Shown here: positions 17,183-25,805 of the stretch, piece after piece | How the letters are laid out: every line of letters begins with the position of its first letter | Position numbering within the stretch: position 1 is the first letter of the stretch | DNA from: Sphingomonadales bacterium 39-57-19 | GTDB taxonomy: Bacteria; Pseudomonadota; Alphaproteobacteria; Sphingomonadales; Sphingomonadaceae | Assembly: GCA_002282385.1 (NCBI GenBank) | Contig: NCJG01000005.1 | Location: 83,718-147,717 of the forward strand | Length of the DNA: 64,000 nt | Reading direction: 5' to 3' | Position numbers and translations under genes: made by a program | Notes under the pieces: model-generated | Told to the model about the DNA's origin: nothing | The model's input: the letters and a program-made list of their open reading frames with translations, nothing else | Databases searched by the model: none

Positions 17183-18790
17183 ATGAGCCTGGTTCGCAAC
17201 AGCATTACCATTGGGGGGCTGACTTTGGTCAGCCGCGTGCTTGGCCTTGTGCGCGACATGTTGATGGCGCGCTATGTCGGTGCAGGCCTTGCGTCTGACG
17301 CGTTTCTGATTGCGTGGCGGTTGCCCAATCTGTTTCGTGCATTGTTCGCCGAAGGCGCGTTCGCAGCGGTTTTTGTCCCTCTGTTCAACAAGAAAATGAC
17401 CGAGGCGGAACGCGAAAAGGCACAATCGGGCCTGACCGCCGCGCGGACATTCGCGAGCCAAGTGCTGTCGGTGCTTTTCCCGTTTCTGGTGCTGTTCACA
17501 GGCGTCATGATGCTGACGGCGGGTCCCGTTGTCTGGGCGATGACCGGCGGATTTCCCGATGGCGGGCCGGAGAAATTTGCGCTCGCACGGCATCTGACGA
17601 TTATCACCTTTCCTTATCTTGCGCTCATCTCGTTGGTGTCGCTGCTGGGCGGCATATTGAATTCGCTGAACCGTTTCTGGGTCAATGCCGCTGCGCCGAT
17701 ATTGCTGAATATCTGCATGATTATCGCGCTGATTTTCTTCCGTGGTGACAGCGAAGTTGAAACGGCGGTCACGCAGGCGATAGCGGTCACCGTGTCCGGC
17801 GCGCTCCAATTGCTGTGGCTGATGTGGGCGTGCCACCGCGCAGGGGCTAGCCTGAAGCTTGCATGGCCGCGTCTAACGCCCGACGTAAAATTGATGCTCG
17901 CATTGATTGCGCCGGCAGCGATTGGCCAAGGCGCCATTCAATTCAATCTTCTTATATCAACCTCGCTCGCCGCGCGGTTCTTGCCAGAAGGATCGGTATC
18001 ATGGCTCTATTATGCGGACCGTTTGAACCAGCTGCCATTGGGATTGATTGGCATCGCCATTGGCACAGCGATCCTGCCCGCGCTTTCGAGGCAAATCGCC
18101 GGAGCGGATAGCAAGGCAGCGTCAGACACGCAAAATCGCGCCGTCGAACTGGCGTTGTTTTTTGCCATGCCCGCGACGGCGGCTCTAATCATATCGGCGA
18201 TACCAATCGTCCATGGCATATTTGAACATGGTGCGTTCACAGCCGCCGATACGCGGGGGACGGCCGCGGTGCTGATGGCTTTCTCCGCCGGCGTGCCGGC
18301 TTATGTCCTCATCAAGGTGCTGACGCCCGGATTTTATGCGCGCAGCGACACCAAAACGCCGCTGCGGTTGGCTTTGTGGTCGATGTTGGTGAACCTTATC
18401 GGCAACCTCATTCTTATTTGGCCGCTCGCACATATCGGCGTTGGCGTTGCGACCGCGATATCGGCTTGGGTCAATGTCGTCTTGCTTTGGATCACCTTGC
18501 GCAAACGCGGGCATATCGCGGTCGATGCGCGGCTCAAGCAAAAGGCGTGGCGCATCGTTCTGGCCGCGGCATTGATGGGTGTCGCGCTGTTTTTCGGCAA
18601 TGAAATCATTGAAGACCAATTGGGCACGGGATTGTGGCGACGCATCGCTGTGCTGTCGGTTCTCGTCAGCGCTGGCGGCGCTGTATATGCGCTGGCCATA
18701 TTGCTTTTCGGCGCTTACCGCATTCAAGAATTAAAATCCCTGTTCCGCAGGCGTGCAGCCTCGCCCGCGGCCAATATAAGCGAGTCATAA
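17183..18790 (+). CDS. murJ: Lipid II flippase MurJ
   Basis: Inner-membrane MOP-superfamily transporter that flips lipid II to the periplasmic face for peptidoglycan synthesis. The 535 residues contain about 14 transmembrane helices. Hallmarks are the start [32 protein letters not shown], and the mid-protein [20 protein letters not shown] (near residue 275), which carries conserved polar and charged residues of the central cavity. A basic C-terminal tail ends the protein. It lies 2 bp before trpS, so the two are almost certainly co-transcribed. Confidence 0.97.
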   Translation: MSLVRNSITIGGLTLVSRVLGLVRDMLMARYVGAGLASDAFLIAWRLPNLFRALFAEGAFAAVFVPLFNKKMTEAEREKAQSGLTAARTFASQVLSVLFPFLVLFTGVMMLTAGPVVWAMTGGFPDGGPEKFALARHLTIITFPYLALISLVSLLGGILNSLNRFWVNAAAPILLNICMIIALIFFRGDSEVETAVTQAIAVTVSGALQLLWLMWACHRAGASLKLAWPRLTPDVKLMLALIAPAAIGQGAIQFNLLISTSLAARFLPEGSVSWLYYADRLNQLPLGLIGIAIGTAILPALSRQIAGADSKAASDTQNRAVELALFFAMPATAALIISAIPIVHGIFEHGAFTAADTRGTAAVLMAFSAGVPAYVLIKVLTPGFYARSDTKTPLRLALWSMLVNLIGNLILIWPLAHIGVGVATAISAWVNVVLLWITLRKRGHIAVDARLKQKAWRIVLAAALMGVALFFGNEIIEDQLGTGLWRRIAVLSVLVSAGGAVYALAILLFGAYRIQELKSLFRRRAASPAANISES

Positions 18791-18792
18791 TC

Positions 18793-19791
18793 ATGCGCGT
18801 CGTTTCTGGCATTCAACCCACCGGCAATCTGCATCTGGGCAATTATCTGGGCGCGATCCGCAACTGGGTGAAAATGCAGGATGAAATGGAATGCCTGTAT
18901 TTCCTTGCCGATTTACACGCGATTTCCATGCCGCATGATCCGGCCGAATTGACCGCGAACACGCGCGAGATGGCCGCGGCCTTGCTCGCGTGCGGACTGG
19001 ACACCGACAAGGCGATATTGTTCAACCAAGCGCAGGTCCCTGCCCATGCAGAGCTTCAGTGGTTGCTCACCGGCACAGCGCGCATGGGTTGGCTGAACCG
19101 GATGACCCAGTTCAAGGACAAGTCGGGCAAGAACCGCGAAGGCGCCAGCATTGCGCTGTTCACCTACCCCGTGCTTCAGGCTGCCGACGTCTTATTATAT
19201 CAGGCGACGCATGTTCCGGTCGGTGAAGACCAAAAACAACATTTGGAACTGGCGCGCGACATTGCCCAGAAATTCAACACCGATTTCGGCAACGGCACCG
19301 ATATCTTCACCTTGCCGGACCCCATCATTCCCAAAGAAACCGCGCGCATCATGTCGCTGCGCGATGGCAGTTCGAAAATGTCGAAGTCTGATCCAAGCGA
19401 TATGAGCCGGATTAACCTGATCGACGATGCCGACACCATCCTGAGCAAAATCAAGAAGGCCAAGACCGACCCTGAGCCGCTTCCGTCGGAGCCTGCGGGC
19501 CTTGAAGGCCGCCCCGAGGCGAAAAATCTTGTGGGTATTTATGCCGCCTTTGCCGATGAGACTGTTGAGGCGACACTATCGCAGTTCGGCGGTCAGGGCT
19601 TTGGCGCATTCAAACCGGCATTGGCCGAAATCGTCATTGAACATCTGCGCCCCATTTCAGAGCGCTTCGCTGTTCTGAAGGATGACCACGAGCAAATAGA
19701 CGCTGCGCTTGCCAAGGGGGCAGCGAAAGCGCGTGAACTTGGCGGGCCGACATTGAAGGCAGCGTATGCCGCGCTTGGTCTGCTGCGCTAA
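18793..19791 (+). CDS. trpS: Tryptophanyl-tRNA synthetase
   Basis: Charges tRNA-Trp; class I aminoacyl-tRNA synthetase. The ATG at 18793 gives 332 residues, the normal bacterial length. The HIGH-type motif appears as [12 protein letters not shown] (near residue 10) and the KMSKS loop as [10 protein letters not shown] (near residue 195). The frame extends upstream into murJ, but that part is not family sequence. No leader peptide or T-box is seen, as expected in alphaproteobacteria. Confidence 0.97.
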   Translation: MRVVSGIQPTGNLHLGNYLGAIRNWVKMQDEMECLYFLADLHAISMPHDPAELTANTREMAAALLACGLDTDKAILFNQAQVPAHAELQWLLTGTARMGWLNRMTQFKDKSGKNREGASIALFTYPVLQAADVLLYQATHVPVGEDQKQHLELARDIAQKFNTDFGNGTDIFTLPDPIIPKETARIMSLRDGSSKMSKSDPSDMSRINLIDDADTILSKIKKAKTDPEPLPSEPAGLEGRPEAKNLVGIYAAFADETVEATLSQFGGQGFGAFKPALAEIVIEHLRPISERFAVLKDDHEQIDAALAKGAAKARELGGPTLKAAYAALGLLR

Positions 19792-19892
19792 ATTGTGCGC
19801 TAGTGCCGTTCAACCACAGTTCAGCGAAACTATCCTAAACAAAACGCGTTATGCTATACATGGCGTTCGGTCGCTGCTTTGAGGATTTGAAA

Positions 19893-20549
19893 ATGATAAA
19901 AAAGGTCGCAACTTTTCTTGCTCCCATGGCATTGCTGGCACTTAGTGCCTGTGCAACGCCGTTTAACGCCGACGTCTCGCGGTTTCAGGAATTGCCCGCA
20001 CCGCAAGGCCAGACCTTTGTTATCCGCGCGGCCAACCCGGACAATGCAGGCGGCATTGAATTCGGCCAATATGCGGCTTTGGTTGCAAGCGAGCTTCAGG
20101 AAATTGGTTATGTACCCGCGTCGGGCGCAAATGCCGATATGACCGTCTCGCTCGATTATGCGGTCGATCAGGGCAAGGAACGCAACATCGTTCGGCAAGA
20201 TCCGTTTTATGACCCTTATTGGGGCTTTGGCAGCTTTTACCGGCCCTATGTCGTGCGCACCCGTCGCGGCGCGCGTTACGTCGTCGGCTATTATGATCCA
20301 TTCCTGTATAGCGGCTTCAACCGCCCCTATGAAATCGACAGCTTCACGGTATTCACGGCCAATCTCGATATGAAGATTGACCGTAACGGCGACGGCAAAC
20401 GCTTGTTTGAAGGCAAGGCGGAAGCCAAGTCACGGTCAAACAAGTTGCCTTATCTGGTGCCAAATCTGGTTGAGGCGATGTTTACAGGATTTCCCGGCAA
20501 TGGCGGCGAAACGGTCCGCATCTCGGTTGCGCCAGAGGAAAAGCGCTAA
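19893..20549 (+). CDS. DUF4136 family lipoprotein
   Basis: The ATG at 19893 gives 218 residues starting MIKKVATFLAPMALLALSAC, a clear lipoprotein signal with Cys near residue 20. The mature part fits DUF4136: a FQELPAPQGQTFVIR start, a segment of about 60 residues with strong beta character, an aromatic-rich middle (RQDPFYDPYWGFGSFYRPY) and a C-terminal GFPGNGGETVRISV. Predicted to sit in the outer membrane, facing the periplasm. Function of the family is unknown. It stands alone: 101 bp from trpS, and convergent with the next gene. Confidence 0.82.
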   Translation: MIKKVATFLAPMALLALSACATPFNADVSRFQELPAPQGQTFVIRAANPDNAGGIEFGQYAALVASELQEIGYVPASGANADMTVSLDYAVDQGKERNIVRQDPFYDPYWGFGSFYRPYVVRTRRGARYVVGYYDPFLYSGFNRPYEIDSFTVFTANLDMKIDRNGDGKRLFEGKAEAKSRSNKLPYLVPNLVEAMFTGFPGNGGETVRISVAPEEKR

Positions 20550-20592
20550 TCTACTCACCTAAGCACGCGGCAAAATCGGCTAAGCTTGCGGA

Positions 20593-21687
20593 TCAGACCC
20601 CACAGCTCAGCTCGGTTTGGCCATAGGCGGTGCCCTCACCGCGGGTGCCGGATATGCCGGCGTACAGTTCCGTTGCCCTGAATATGCCATCGGGCCCGAT
20701 GTTGAATCCATTGTCGCGAAAAACGGCGATGACCTTGCCGGGTGGGTCCGCGAAATATAGCGACTGCGATTCATAATGCTGGCCAAGCGCCGTGAGCGAC
20801 AATCCATCAAATGAACGGCGCAGGCGCGCATAGCTGCTTTTGCCTTCGACCTTGGCATAGGCTTTTTCGCGTGCAGCCTCGTTAGCATATTCCTTGGCTT
20901 CCAAAGCTTGCCATTGCGCGCGAAGCCGCGCACCAATTTTGGTAAATTCCGCGCCAATCTCACCACTGAAGGCACATGTTTGCGGATTGAAGCCAATGGC
21001 AATCGGCTTACCGCCCAAGCGCGCCAATATGGATTTTCCATCGGCCAGATAGCCGTAGCGATTATCCGGAAGCTTCACCTCAATGAAGTCGTCGGCGGTA
21101 AGGCCAACCAATTTCAACGTGGTGTCTGCGCGCACCCGATCAATCAGCGCGCTGTCCGACGCCGTCGTCGCCCACACATCAACGGGCATATCCACAACCC
21201 ATGATTGATCGTTCAACAAGCTGACAAGCTCGGGTGGTTTAGACGGTGAAAGATTGACCATCGCGATGAAGCCATTGCCGTCGCTCAATGCAATCCAACC
21301 ATCGCCGGGCGCTGAACCCGGCTGAACTACGCCCGTCACTTGCGATCCGCGCGGTAATTTACCCAATATCACGCTGTCGGCAGTGCTCGGCTTGTCGCGA
21401 ATATTCGCTTCGGTCATTGTGAAGAAAATTTCGGCCGCGGCCGTCGCGCTTGTGCTCTGATCGGCCGTTGGCGTTACCGATCCGTTCTGCATGTCATCAA
21501 GGACGAACAGCCAGAAATATAAACCCACGAAAACCAGCAGAATAATCAGCGCCGCGACAGGCATCGGCGGTGAACGTTTAGGGGCAGCCCGGGACACAGG
21601 TCGCGCTTTCAGCGAAGCGCCGCAATGGCTACAAAATAGCGCGCGAACCGCATTTGCCGACCCGCATGACGCACAAGATTGTCCCAT
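20593..21687 (-). CDS. Membrane protein with N-terminal zinc ribbon and SH3-like domain
   Basis: A 364-residue protein. It starts with a zinc ribbon (CASCG and CSHCG, residues 5-25), then a basic stretch, one transmembrane helix (VAALIILLVFVGLYFWLFVL, about residues 44-63), an SH3-like domain (about 88-150: NIRDKPSTADSVILGKLPRGS) and a C-terminal region of unknown fold (about 230-360). The zinc ribbon would be cytoplasmic and the rest periplasmic. The SH3 part suggests cell-wall binding. No enzyme motif is evident. Transcribed in the same direction as dnaA, 62 bp downstream of it. Confidence 0.7.
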   Translation of the reverse strand: MGQSCASCGSANAVRALFCSHCGASLKARPVSRAAPKRSPPMPVAALIILLVFVGLYFWLFVLDDMQNGSVTPTADQSTSATAAAEIFFTMTEANIRDKPSTADSVILGKLPRGSQVTGVVQPGSAPGDGWIALSDGNGFIAMVNLSPSKPPELVSLLNDQSWVVDMPVDVWATTASDSALIDRVRADTTLKLVGLTADDFIEVKLPDNRYGYLADGKSILARLGGKPIAIGFNPQTCAFSGEIGAEFTKIGARLRAQWQALEAKEYANEAAREKAYAKVEGKSSYARLRRSFDGLSLTALGQHYESQSLYFADPPGKVIAVFRDNGFNIGPDGIFRATELYAGISGTRGEGTAYGQTELSCGV

Positions 21688-21749
21688 CGCATCCCTTCCG
21701 ATTCCCTATCAGTGGATAGGCTCTGGAAAGGATGTTGAAAAGAGGTGGA

Positions 21750-23153
21750 TTACGCTTCGAGCTGACGGAGCAGCGCGCGGACATCATTGTCCATGTCGCT
21801 GTCCTGCTGACGCAAGCCTTCGACCAAGCGCACGGCGTGAATTACCGTCGAATGGTCACGTCCGCCAAATTTGCGTCCGATTTCCGGATAGCTGCGCGGT
21901 GTCATGACCTTGGCGAGATACATGGCAACCTGACGCGGGCGGACAACGGCGCGCGCACGGCGCTTCGATGACATTTCGCTCCGGTCGATGCGATAATATT
22001 CGCATACGGCGCGCTGGATTTCGTCGATGGTGATACGGCGGCGGCACGCGCTCAAAATATCTTTCAGCTGCTCTTCCGCCAAGGTCCGGGTCACTGGCTT
22101 GCCGGTCAACTGGGCATATGCCAGCAACTTGTTCAGGCCACCTTCGAGTTCGCGTACGTTACGGCTGATGGTGCGGGCCAGAAATTCGATCACATCTTCA
22201 CCAACCTGCGCTTCGGGCATGTTGGCAAGGCGTTGTTCGAGAATCAGGCGGCGCAGTTCAAGGTCCGCTGGTTGAATGTCCGCGACCAGACCCATCGACA
22301 GACGCGACAGGATACGCTGATCCACGCCGTCAAGCGCTTGTGGCGCGCGGTCGGCAGCAACGACGAGGCGTTTGCCCGCACCGATGATGGCGTCGATGGT
22401 GTGGAGGAACTCTTCCTGCGTCGATACCTTGCCGATGATGAACTGAATATCGTCAATCAACAGGACATCGACGGCACGCAAGCGCGCTTTGAATTCCATG
22501 ACTTCCTTGCGCCGCATCGCGGTTACAAATTCCATCATGAACTTTTCCGCAGACATATAAATGATCTGCGCGTCGGGGTTCACTTCGGCATAAGCATGAC
22601 CGATGGCATGCATCAGGTGAGTTTTACCCTGACCCGTTGCCGCTTGAAGATAGAGGGGATTGAAAAGCGGCTTGTCTTTCGACGCCACGCGTTCTGCAGC
22701 GCTGAGCGCGAGAACATTGGTTTGACCTTTAACGAAATTCGCAAACGTCATCCGCGGATCAAGTGCCGAACGTGGCGGCAGAGCGTCGTTCGCTTCTTGC
22801 GCTACAATACGTTCGGCGTTTGTCGACGCACGGAGCAATTCGACGCGCGGTGCACCGGGGCGTGTGCGGATTTTCAGCTGCTTCACGCTTTTATTGGTGC
22901 TCGACCAAGCCAAACGCAGGCGATCGGCATAATGATCCGACACCCAGCTTGCGGAAAAATCGGAGGGCAAAAGAAGTTCGAGCGTACCCGTCAGGTCACA
23001 AAAGTCGCCAAGGGTGATAGAGCGAATCCATTGGCCATATATTTGCGCGCCCAAATCGCGACGCAAGCCAGATGAGATTGTCTGCCAATCGCCATCAAAA
23101 CGGGATTTCAACGTCAGGCCGGCATTTTCGCCATGTGGTTGATCTAATGTCAT
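21750..23153 (-). CDS. dnaA: Chromosomal replication initiator protein DnaA
   Basis: AAA+ ATPase that binds DnaA boxes and opens the replication origin. The ATG at 23153 gives 467 residues; an in-frame TTG at 23195 would add 14. Seen: N-terminal domain I (WQTISSGLRRDLGAQIYGQW), a linker, Walker A AATGQGKTHLMHA, Walker B VDVLLIDDIQF, sensor regions, and the C-terminal DNA-binding helix-turn-helix with signature DHSTVIHA. The Walker A loop deviates from GxxGxGKT only in its first residues. rpsT lies 472 bp upstream on the same strand, beyond a terminator. Confidence 0.97.
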   Translation of the reverse strand: MTLDQPHGENAGLTLKSRFDGDWQTISSGLRRDLGAQIYGQWIRSITLGDFCDLTGTLELLLPSDFSASWVSDHYADRLRLAWSSTNKSVKQLKIRTRPGAPRVELLRASTNAERIVAQEANDALPPRSALDPRMTFANFVKGQTNVLALSAAERVASKDKPLFNPLYLQAATGQGKTHLMHAIGHAYAEVNPDAQIIYMSAEKFMMEFVTAMRRKEVMEFKARLRAVDVLLIDDIQFIIGKVSTQEEFLHTIDAIIGAGKRLVVAADRAPQALDGVDQRILSRLSMGLVADIQPADLELRRLILEQRLANMPEAQVGEDVIEFLARTISRNVRELEGGLNKLLAYAQLTGKPVTRTLAEEQLKDILSACRRRITIDEIQRAVCEYYRIDRSEMSSKRRARAVVRPRQVAMYLAKVMTPRSYPEIGRKFGGRDHSTVIHAVRLVEGLRQQDSDMDNDVRALLRQLEA

Positions 23154-23550
23154 TTGCGATACTGCTTTATTTTCGGCCAACGTGCCTGCCCCCAATTTTC
23201 CACCCCATCCAGATCAACACAACCGCGCGCTATCTGCCCACATGCGAAGCACACAGACAGTCACTGTGCATTTGTTGCCAAATGCAGCAGTCGCGATGTC
23301 CGATTCTCCATGTGAGGCACTGCCAGACTGTCGTCATGCATTGCTGGAAACAGTTTCTTAGACCGCTCGAAACGAGTCGATCAAGTGCAGCGCTGCAAAA
23401 AAACTGAAATAAATGGCATTGACTCGGCGACAGCCAAGCAAATGTGTTATTTAATTTGTAAGCATTTAATTTTGCTCACTTTTTTGTAAAAACCCCTGTG
23501 GATATCTTCCGAATCGCGGGAAATCCGTCGCCTTTGCCTTTGTGACAGCG
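23154..23550. promoter_or_regulatory. dnaA upstream region with GANTC sites and a DnaA-box-like sequence
   Basis: About 400 bp without a gene, AT-rich in its distal part. It has four GANTC sites (23302-23306, 23374-23378, 23421-23425, 23511-23515), the target of the cell-cycle methylase CcrM. There is one 8-of-9 match to the DnaA box (TGTGGATAT at 23497-23505, read on the other strand) and a weaker TTTTCCACC (23196-23204). This fits an autoregulated dnaA promoter. The box number is too low to call it oriC. Confidence 0.45.
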
Positions 23551-23555
23551 GGTAA

Positions 23556-23585
23556 TAAAAAACCCGCCGGGAAAACGGCGGGTTT
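23556..23585 (-). terminator. Rho-independent terminator of rpsT
   Basis: A perfect 10-bp stem (AAACCCGCCG at 23560-23569 with CGGCGGGTTT at 23576-23585) has a 6-base loop. Read on the minus strand it is followed by a T-rich run. It sits 40 bp beyond the rpsT stop and insulates dnaA from rpsT transcription. Confidence 0.9.
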
Positions 23586-23625
23586 CAAATTTTAAGACTG
23601 GACCAGCCAGCCTGTAGAACATGGG

Positions 23626-23889
23626 TTAGGCGAGACCGCCAACCGCCTTTGTGAGGCGACCAAATTTGCGCGATGCTGTGTTCTTATGCAGAACGCCCTT
23701 GGATACGCCACGTGCCAGTTCAGGCTGCGCAGCAGCGAGTGCAGCAGCGGCTGCCGACTTGTCACCGAGTTCAATCGCCGATTCGACCTTTTTGATAAAG
23801 GTACGGATGCGGCTGACGCGTGCGCCATTGACTTCGGTGCGACGCGCATTGCGACGGATACGCTTTTTTGCTTGCGGCGTATTGGCCAT
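23626..23889 (-). CDS. rpsT: Ribosomal protein S20
   Basis: Small-subunit protein that binds 16S rRNA early in assembly. The 87 residues begin [17 protein letters not shown], the standard basic S20 start, and end with the conserved [16 protein letters not shown] segment. It is very rich in Lys, Arg and Ala. The strong terminator downstream suggests a monocistronic transcript. Its placement between mutM and dnaA is a common alphaproteobacterial arrangement. Confidence 0.97.
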   Translation of the reverse strand: MANTPQAKKRIRRNARRTEVNGARVSRIRTFIKKVESAIELGDKSAAAAALAAAQPELARGVSKGVLHKNTASRKFGRLTKAVGGLA

Positions 23890-23997
23890 TTTTATCCTCG
23901 AATTTCGATATTTGCGGAGACGTCTTTATGAAACACGTCCGTTGAAGGTGCGGCCCTTAACCCTGCCTAACAGATTCGTCAACCTCGAAATACCGCA

Positions 23998-24810
23998 CTA
24001 TCGCTGACATTTCGCGCAGTAAAAGGTCGAGCGCCCCGAATCAACGCGCCGTTGAACAGGCGCACCGCAACCGCAGTCCTGCCCTTCACGGCCATAGGCG
24101 CGCCAATCCTTGGCAAAGTAGCCAAGTTCCCCGTCGGGTGCAGCAAAGTCACGCAAGGTCGATCCGCCAGCCGCGATCGCCGCCGTCAGCACCTCTTTGA
24201 TTGCCACAACAAGCCGCACTAGCCGCGGCTTGCTAATCGAGCTGGCGGGCGCCCGCGGGTCAATGCCCGCCATGTGCAGTGCCTCACACACATAGATATT
24301 GCCCAAGCCCGCGACGATATTCTGGTTGAGCAACATCGCCTTAATAGGCGCCTTGCGGTCGTGCAGCGCGTCGCGCAGCACAGTTGCGTCAAATGCCGGC
24401 GACAAAGGCTCCGGACCCATTTTTTCAAAAAAGCGATAGCTGTCCAATTGGGCCGAATCGATAATGTCGAGCGAACCAAAGCGGCGGTGGTCATTCAAAG
24501 CCACAACCCGGCCGCTGGCTGTTTCCAGAATGAAATGGTCATGCTTTTCGATTTCCGCAGGATCAACACGCCATCGTCCGGACATGCCCAAATGGAATAT
24601 CAACGTATCCTCACGGTCGGTATGGATAAGGCCATATTTGGCGCGCCGCCCAAGCGTATCGATTCGCGCGCCCGTCAGGCGCTGACGCAGGTCGACCGGG
24701 ATGGGCCAGCGCAAGTCCGCACGGCGCGGTTCCGCGCGGACGATAATCTCGCCTTCAAGCACCGAACGCAAGCCGGCGACTGTGGTTTCCACTTCAGGTA
24801 ATTCTGGCAT
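23998..24810 (-). CDS. mutM: Formamidopyrimidine-DNA glycosylase
   Basis: Excises 8-oxoguanine and formamidopyrimidines and nicks the abasic site. The start is fixed at the ATG at 24810 because catalysis needs Pro as residue 2: MPELPEVETT. An in-frame start 12 bases further up would place Pro inside the chain. The 270 residues include the DNA-contact loop LIFHLGMSGRW, the helix-two-turn-helix region LNQNIVAGLGNIYVCEAL and a C-terminal zinc finger (CGCG and CAKC). Length is normal. Divergent from ubiE, with a MITE-like element in the space between. Confidence 0.97.
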   Translation of the reverse strand: MPELPEVETTVAGLRSVLEGEIIVRAEPRRADLRWPIPVDLRQRLTGARIDTLGRRAKYGLIHTDREDTLIFHLGMSGRWRVDPAEIEKHDHFILETASGRVVALNDHRRFGSLDIIDSAQLDSYRFFEKMGPEPLSPAFDATVLRDALHDRKAPIKAMLLNQNIVAGLGNIYVCEALHMAGIDPRAPASSISKPRLVRLVVAIKEVLTAAIAAGGSTLRDFAAPDGELGYFAKDWRAYGREGQDCGCGAPVQRRVDSGRSTFYCAKCQR

Positions 24811-24824
24811 ATCGTTTTGCACCC

Positions 24825-25018
24825 AGGGTCAGGACCTATTGAATGCACCATCGCGGCGTCAAAATGGCAAAGATATCGAAGTAAAATGTCCGCCGCAGGC
24901 AGTTATTCTGCCTGCAAGGGCATTTTGCTTTGAGATCGAACTAAGTCCCGCGCTTACCGCCCCGCACTGAACAATATGGCCTCAAACCGCGATGGTGCAT
25001 TTAATAGGTCCTGACCCT
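24825..25018. mobile_element. MITE-like element with 32-bp terminal inverted repeats
   Basis: The ends at 24825-24856 and 24987-25018 are inverted copies matching at 31 of 32 positions; each outer end reads AGGGTCAGGACCTATT or its complement. The 194-bp unit has no coding capacity. It contains an internal perfect hairpin, GCAGGCAG-TTATT-CTGCCTGC (24895-24915), within a longer imperfect stem. Size and structure fit a non-autonomous miniature inverted-repeat element. No convincing target duplication is seen, and no second copy occurs in this window. It lies between the divergent mutM and ubiE and probably carries part of their promoters. Confidence 0.75.
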
Positions 25019-25062
25019 AACAGCCTTTGCGACTGGCGCAACAATCGGCTAGAGGCTGCAGA

Positions 25063-25794
25063 ATGAATGATACGGTATCCTTTGGCTATGAACAGGTTAG
25101 CCCTGAAGAAAAGACAAAACGCGTAGGCGGCGTCTTTTCCAATGTCGCGCGCAAATATGACATCATGAACGATGCGATGTCGGGCGGTATGCACCGGTTG
25201 TGGAAAGACACATTTGTCCGCCGTGTGAAGCCGCGCGAGGGGGAGGATATCCTCGATATGGCAGGCGGAACTGGCGACATCGCATTCCGCATGGAAAAAT
25301 CAGGCGCGCAGGTCACCGTATCCGACATCAATGAAGACATGTTGGACGTCGGTATGGAGCGCGCGATGAAACGCGGGATCGACAGCCTAATCTGGTCCCC
25401 GCAAAACGCCGAAACGCTCAGCTTTCCCGATGCGCATTTTGATGCCTACACAATTGCGTTCGGTATCCGCAACGTCACCGACATTCCCAAGGCGCTGCGC
25501 GAGGCACATCGCGTGCTGCGTTATGGTGGCCGCTTCTTCTGCCTCGAATTTTCGACGGTTGAATGGCCTGGCCTTGCACAAATTTATGACGTCTATTCGG
25601 ACAAGCTTGTCCCTAAGCTTGGCAAAGCCATCGCGGGTGATGAGGACAGCTATCGATATCTCGTCGAATCGATCCGCCGCTTCCCCGACATGCAAAATTT
25701 TAAGCGCATGATTGGCGAAGCAGGCTTTGTGCAAACGAAGGTAGAACCCATTTTGGGCGGACTTGTAGCCATTCATAGCGGCTGGAAAGTTTAA
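25063..25794 (+). CDS. ubiE: Ubiquinone/menaquinone C-methyltransferase UbiE
   Basis: SAM-dependent C-methylation step of ubiquinone synthesis. The ATG at 25063 gives 243 residues beginning MNDTVSFGYEQV. Motifs: VGGVFSNVARKYDIMNDAMS (near residue 20), the SAM-binding DMAGGTGDIAFRM, and NAETLSFPDAHFDAYTIAFG near residue 125, followed by FGIRNVTDIPKALREAHRVL, the UbiE signature region. Transcription starts near the end of the MITE-like element. First gene of ubiE-ubiB-coaBC-dut-moeB-like, a run in which the next genes are closely spaced or overlap. Confidence 0.97.
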   Translation: MNDTVSFGYEQVSPEEKTKRVGGVFSNVARKYDIMNDAMSGGMHRLWKDTFVRRVKPREGEDILDMAGGTGDIAFRMEKSGAQVTVSDINEDMLDVGMERAMKRGIDSLIWSPQNAETLSFPDAHFDAYTIAFGIRNVTDIPKALREAHRVLRYGGRFFCLEFSTVEWPGLAQIYDVYSDKLVPKLGKAIAGDEDSYRYLVESIRRFPDMQNFKRMIGEAGFVQTKVEPILGGLVAIHSGWKV

Positions 25795-25805
25795 CTTCCG
25801 CGCTG

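Noticed and set aside
17054..17836. 260-codon open frame on the minus strand
   Set aside because: Antisense to murJ and the end of secB; its sequence is rich in His, Gln and Arg without domain motifs.
22233..23075. 280-codon open frame on the plus strand
   Set aside because: Antisense to dnaA over its conserved ATPase domain; no recognisable protein family features.
23154..23625. Chromosomal origin (oriC) upstream of dnaA
   Set aside because: Only one good and one weak DnaA-box-like sequence were found. Many alphaproteobacterial origins lie elsewhere. A GC-skew plot of the whole genome would decide.
24825..25018. Complete insertion sequence
   Set aside because: The terminal repeats are good, but 194 bp cannot encode a transposase, so only a non-autonomous element is supported.
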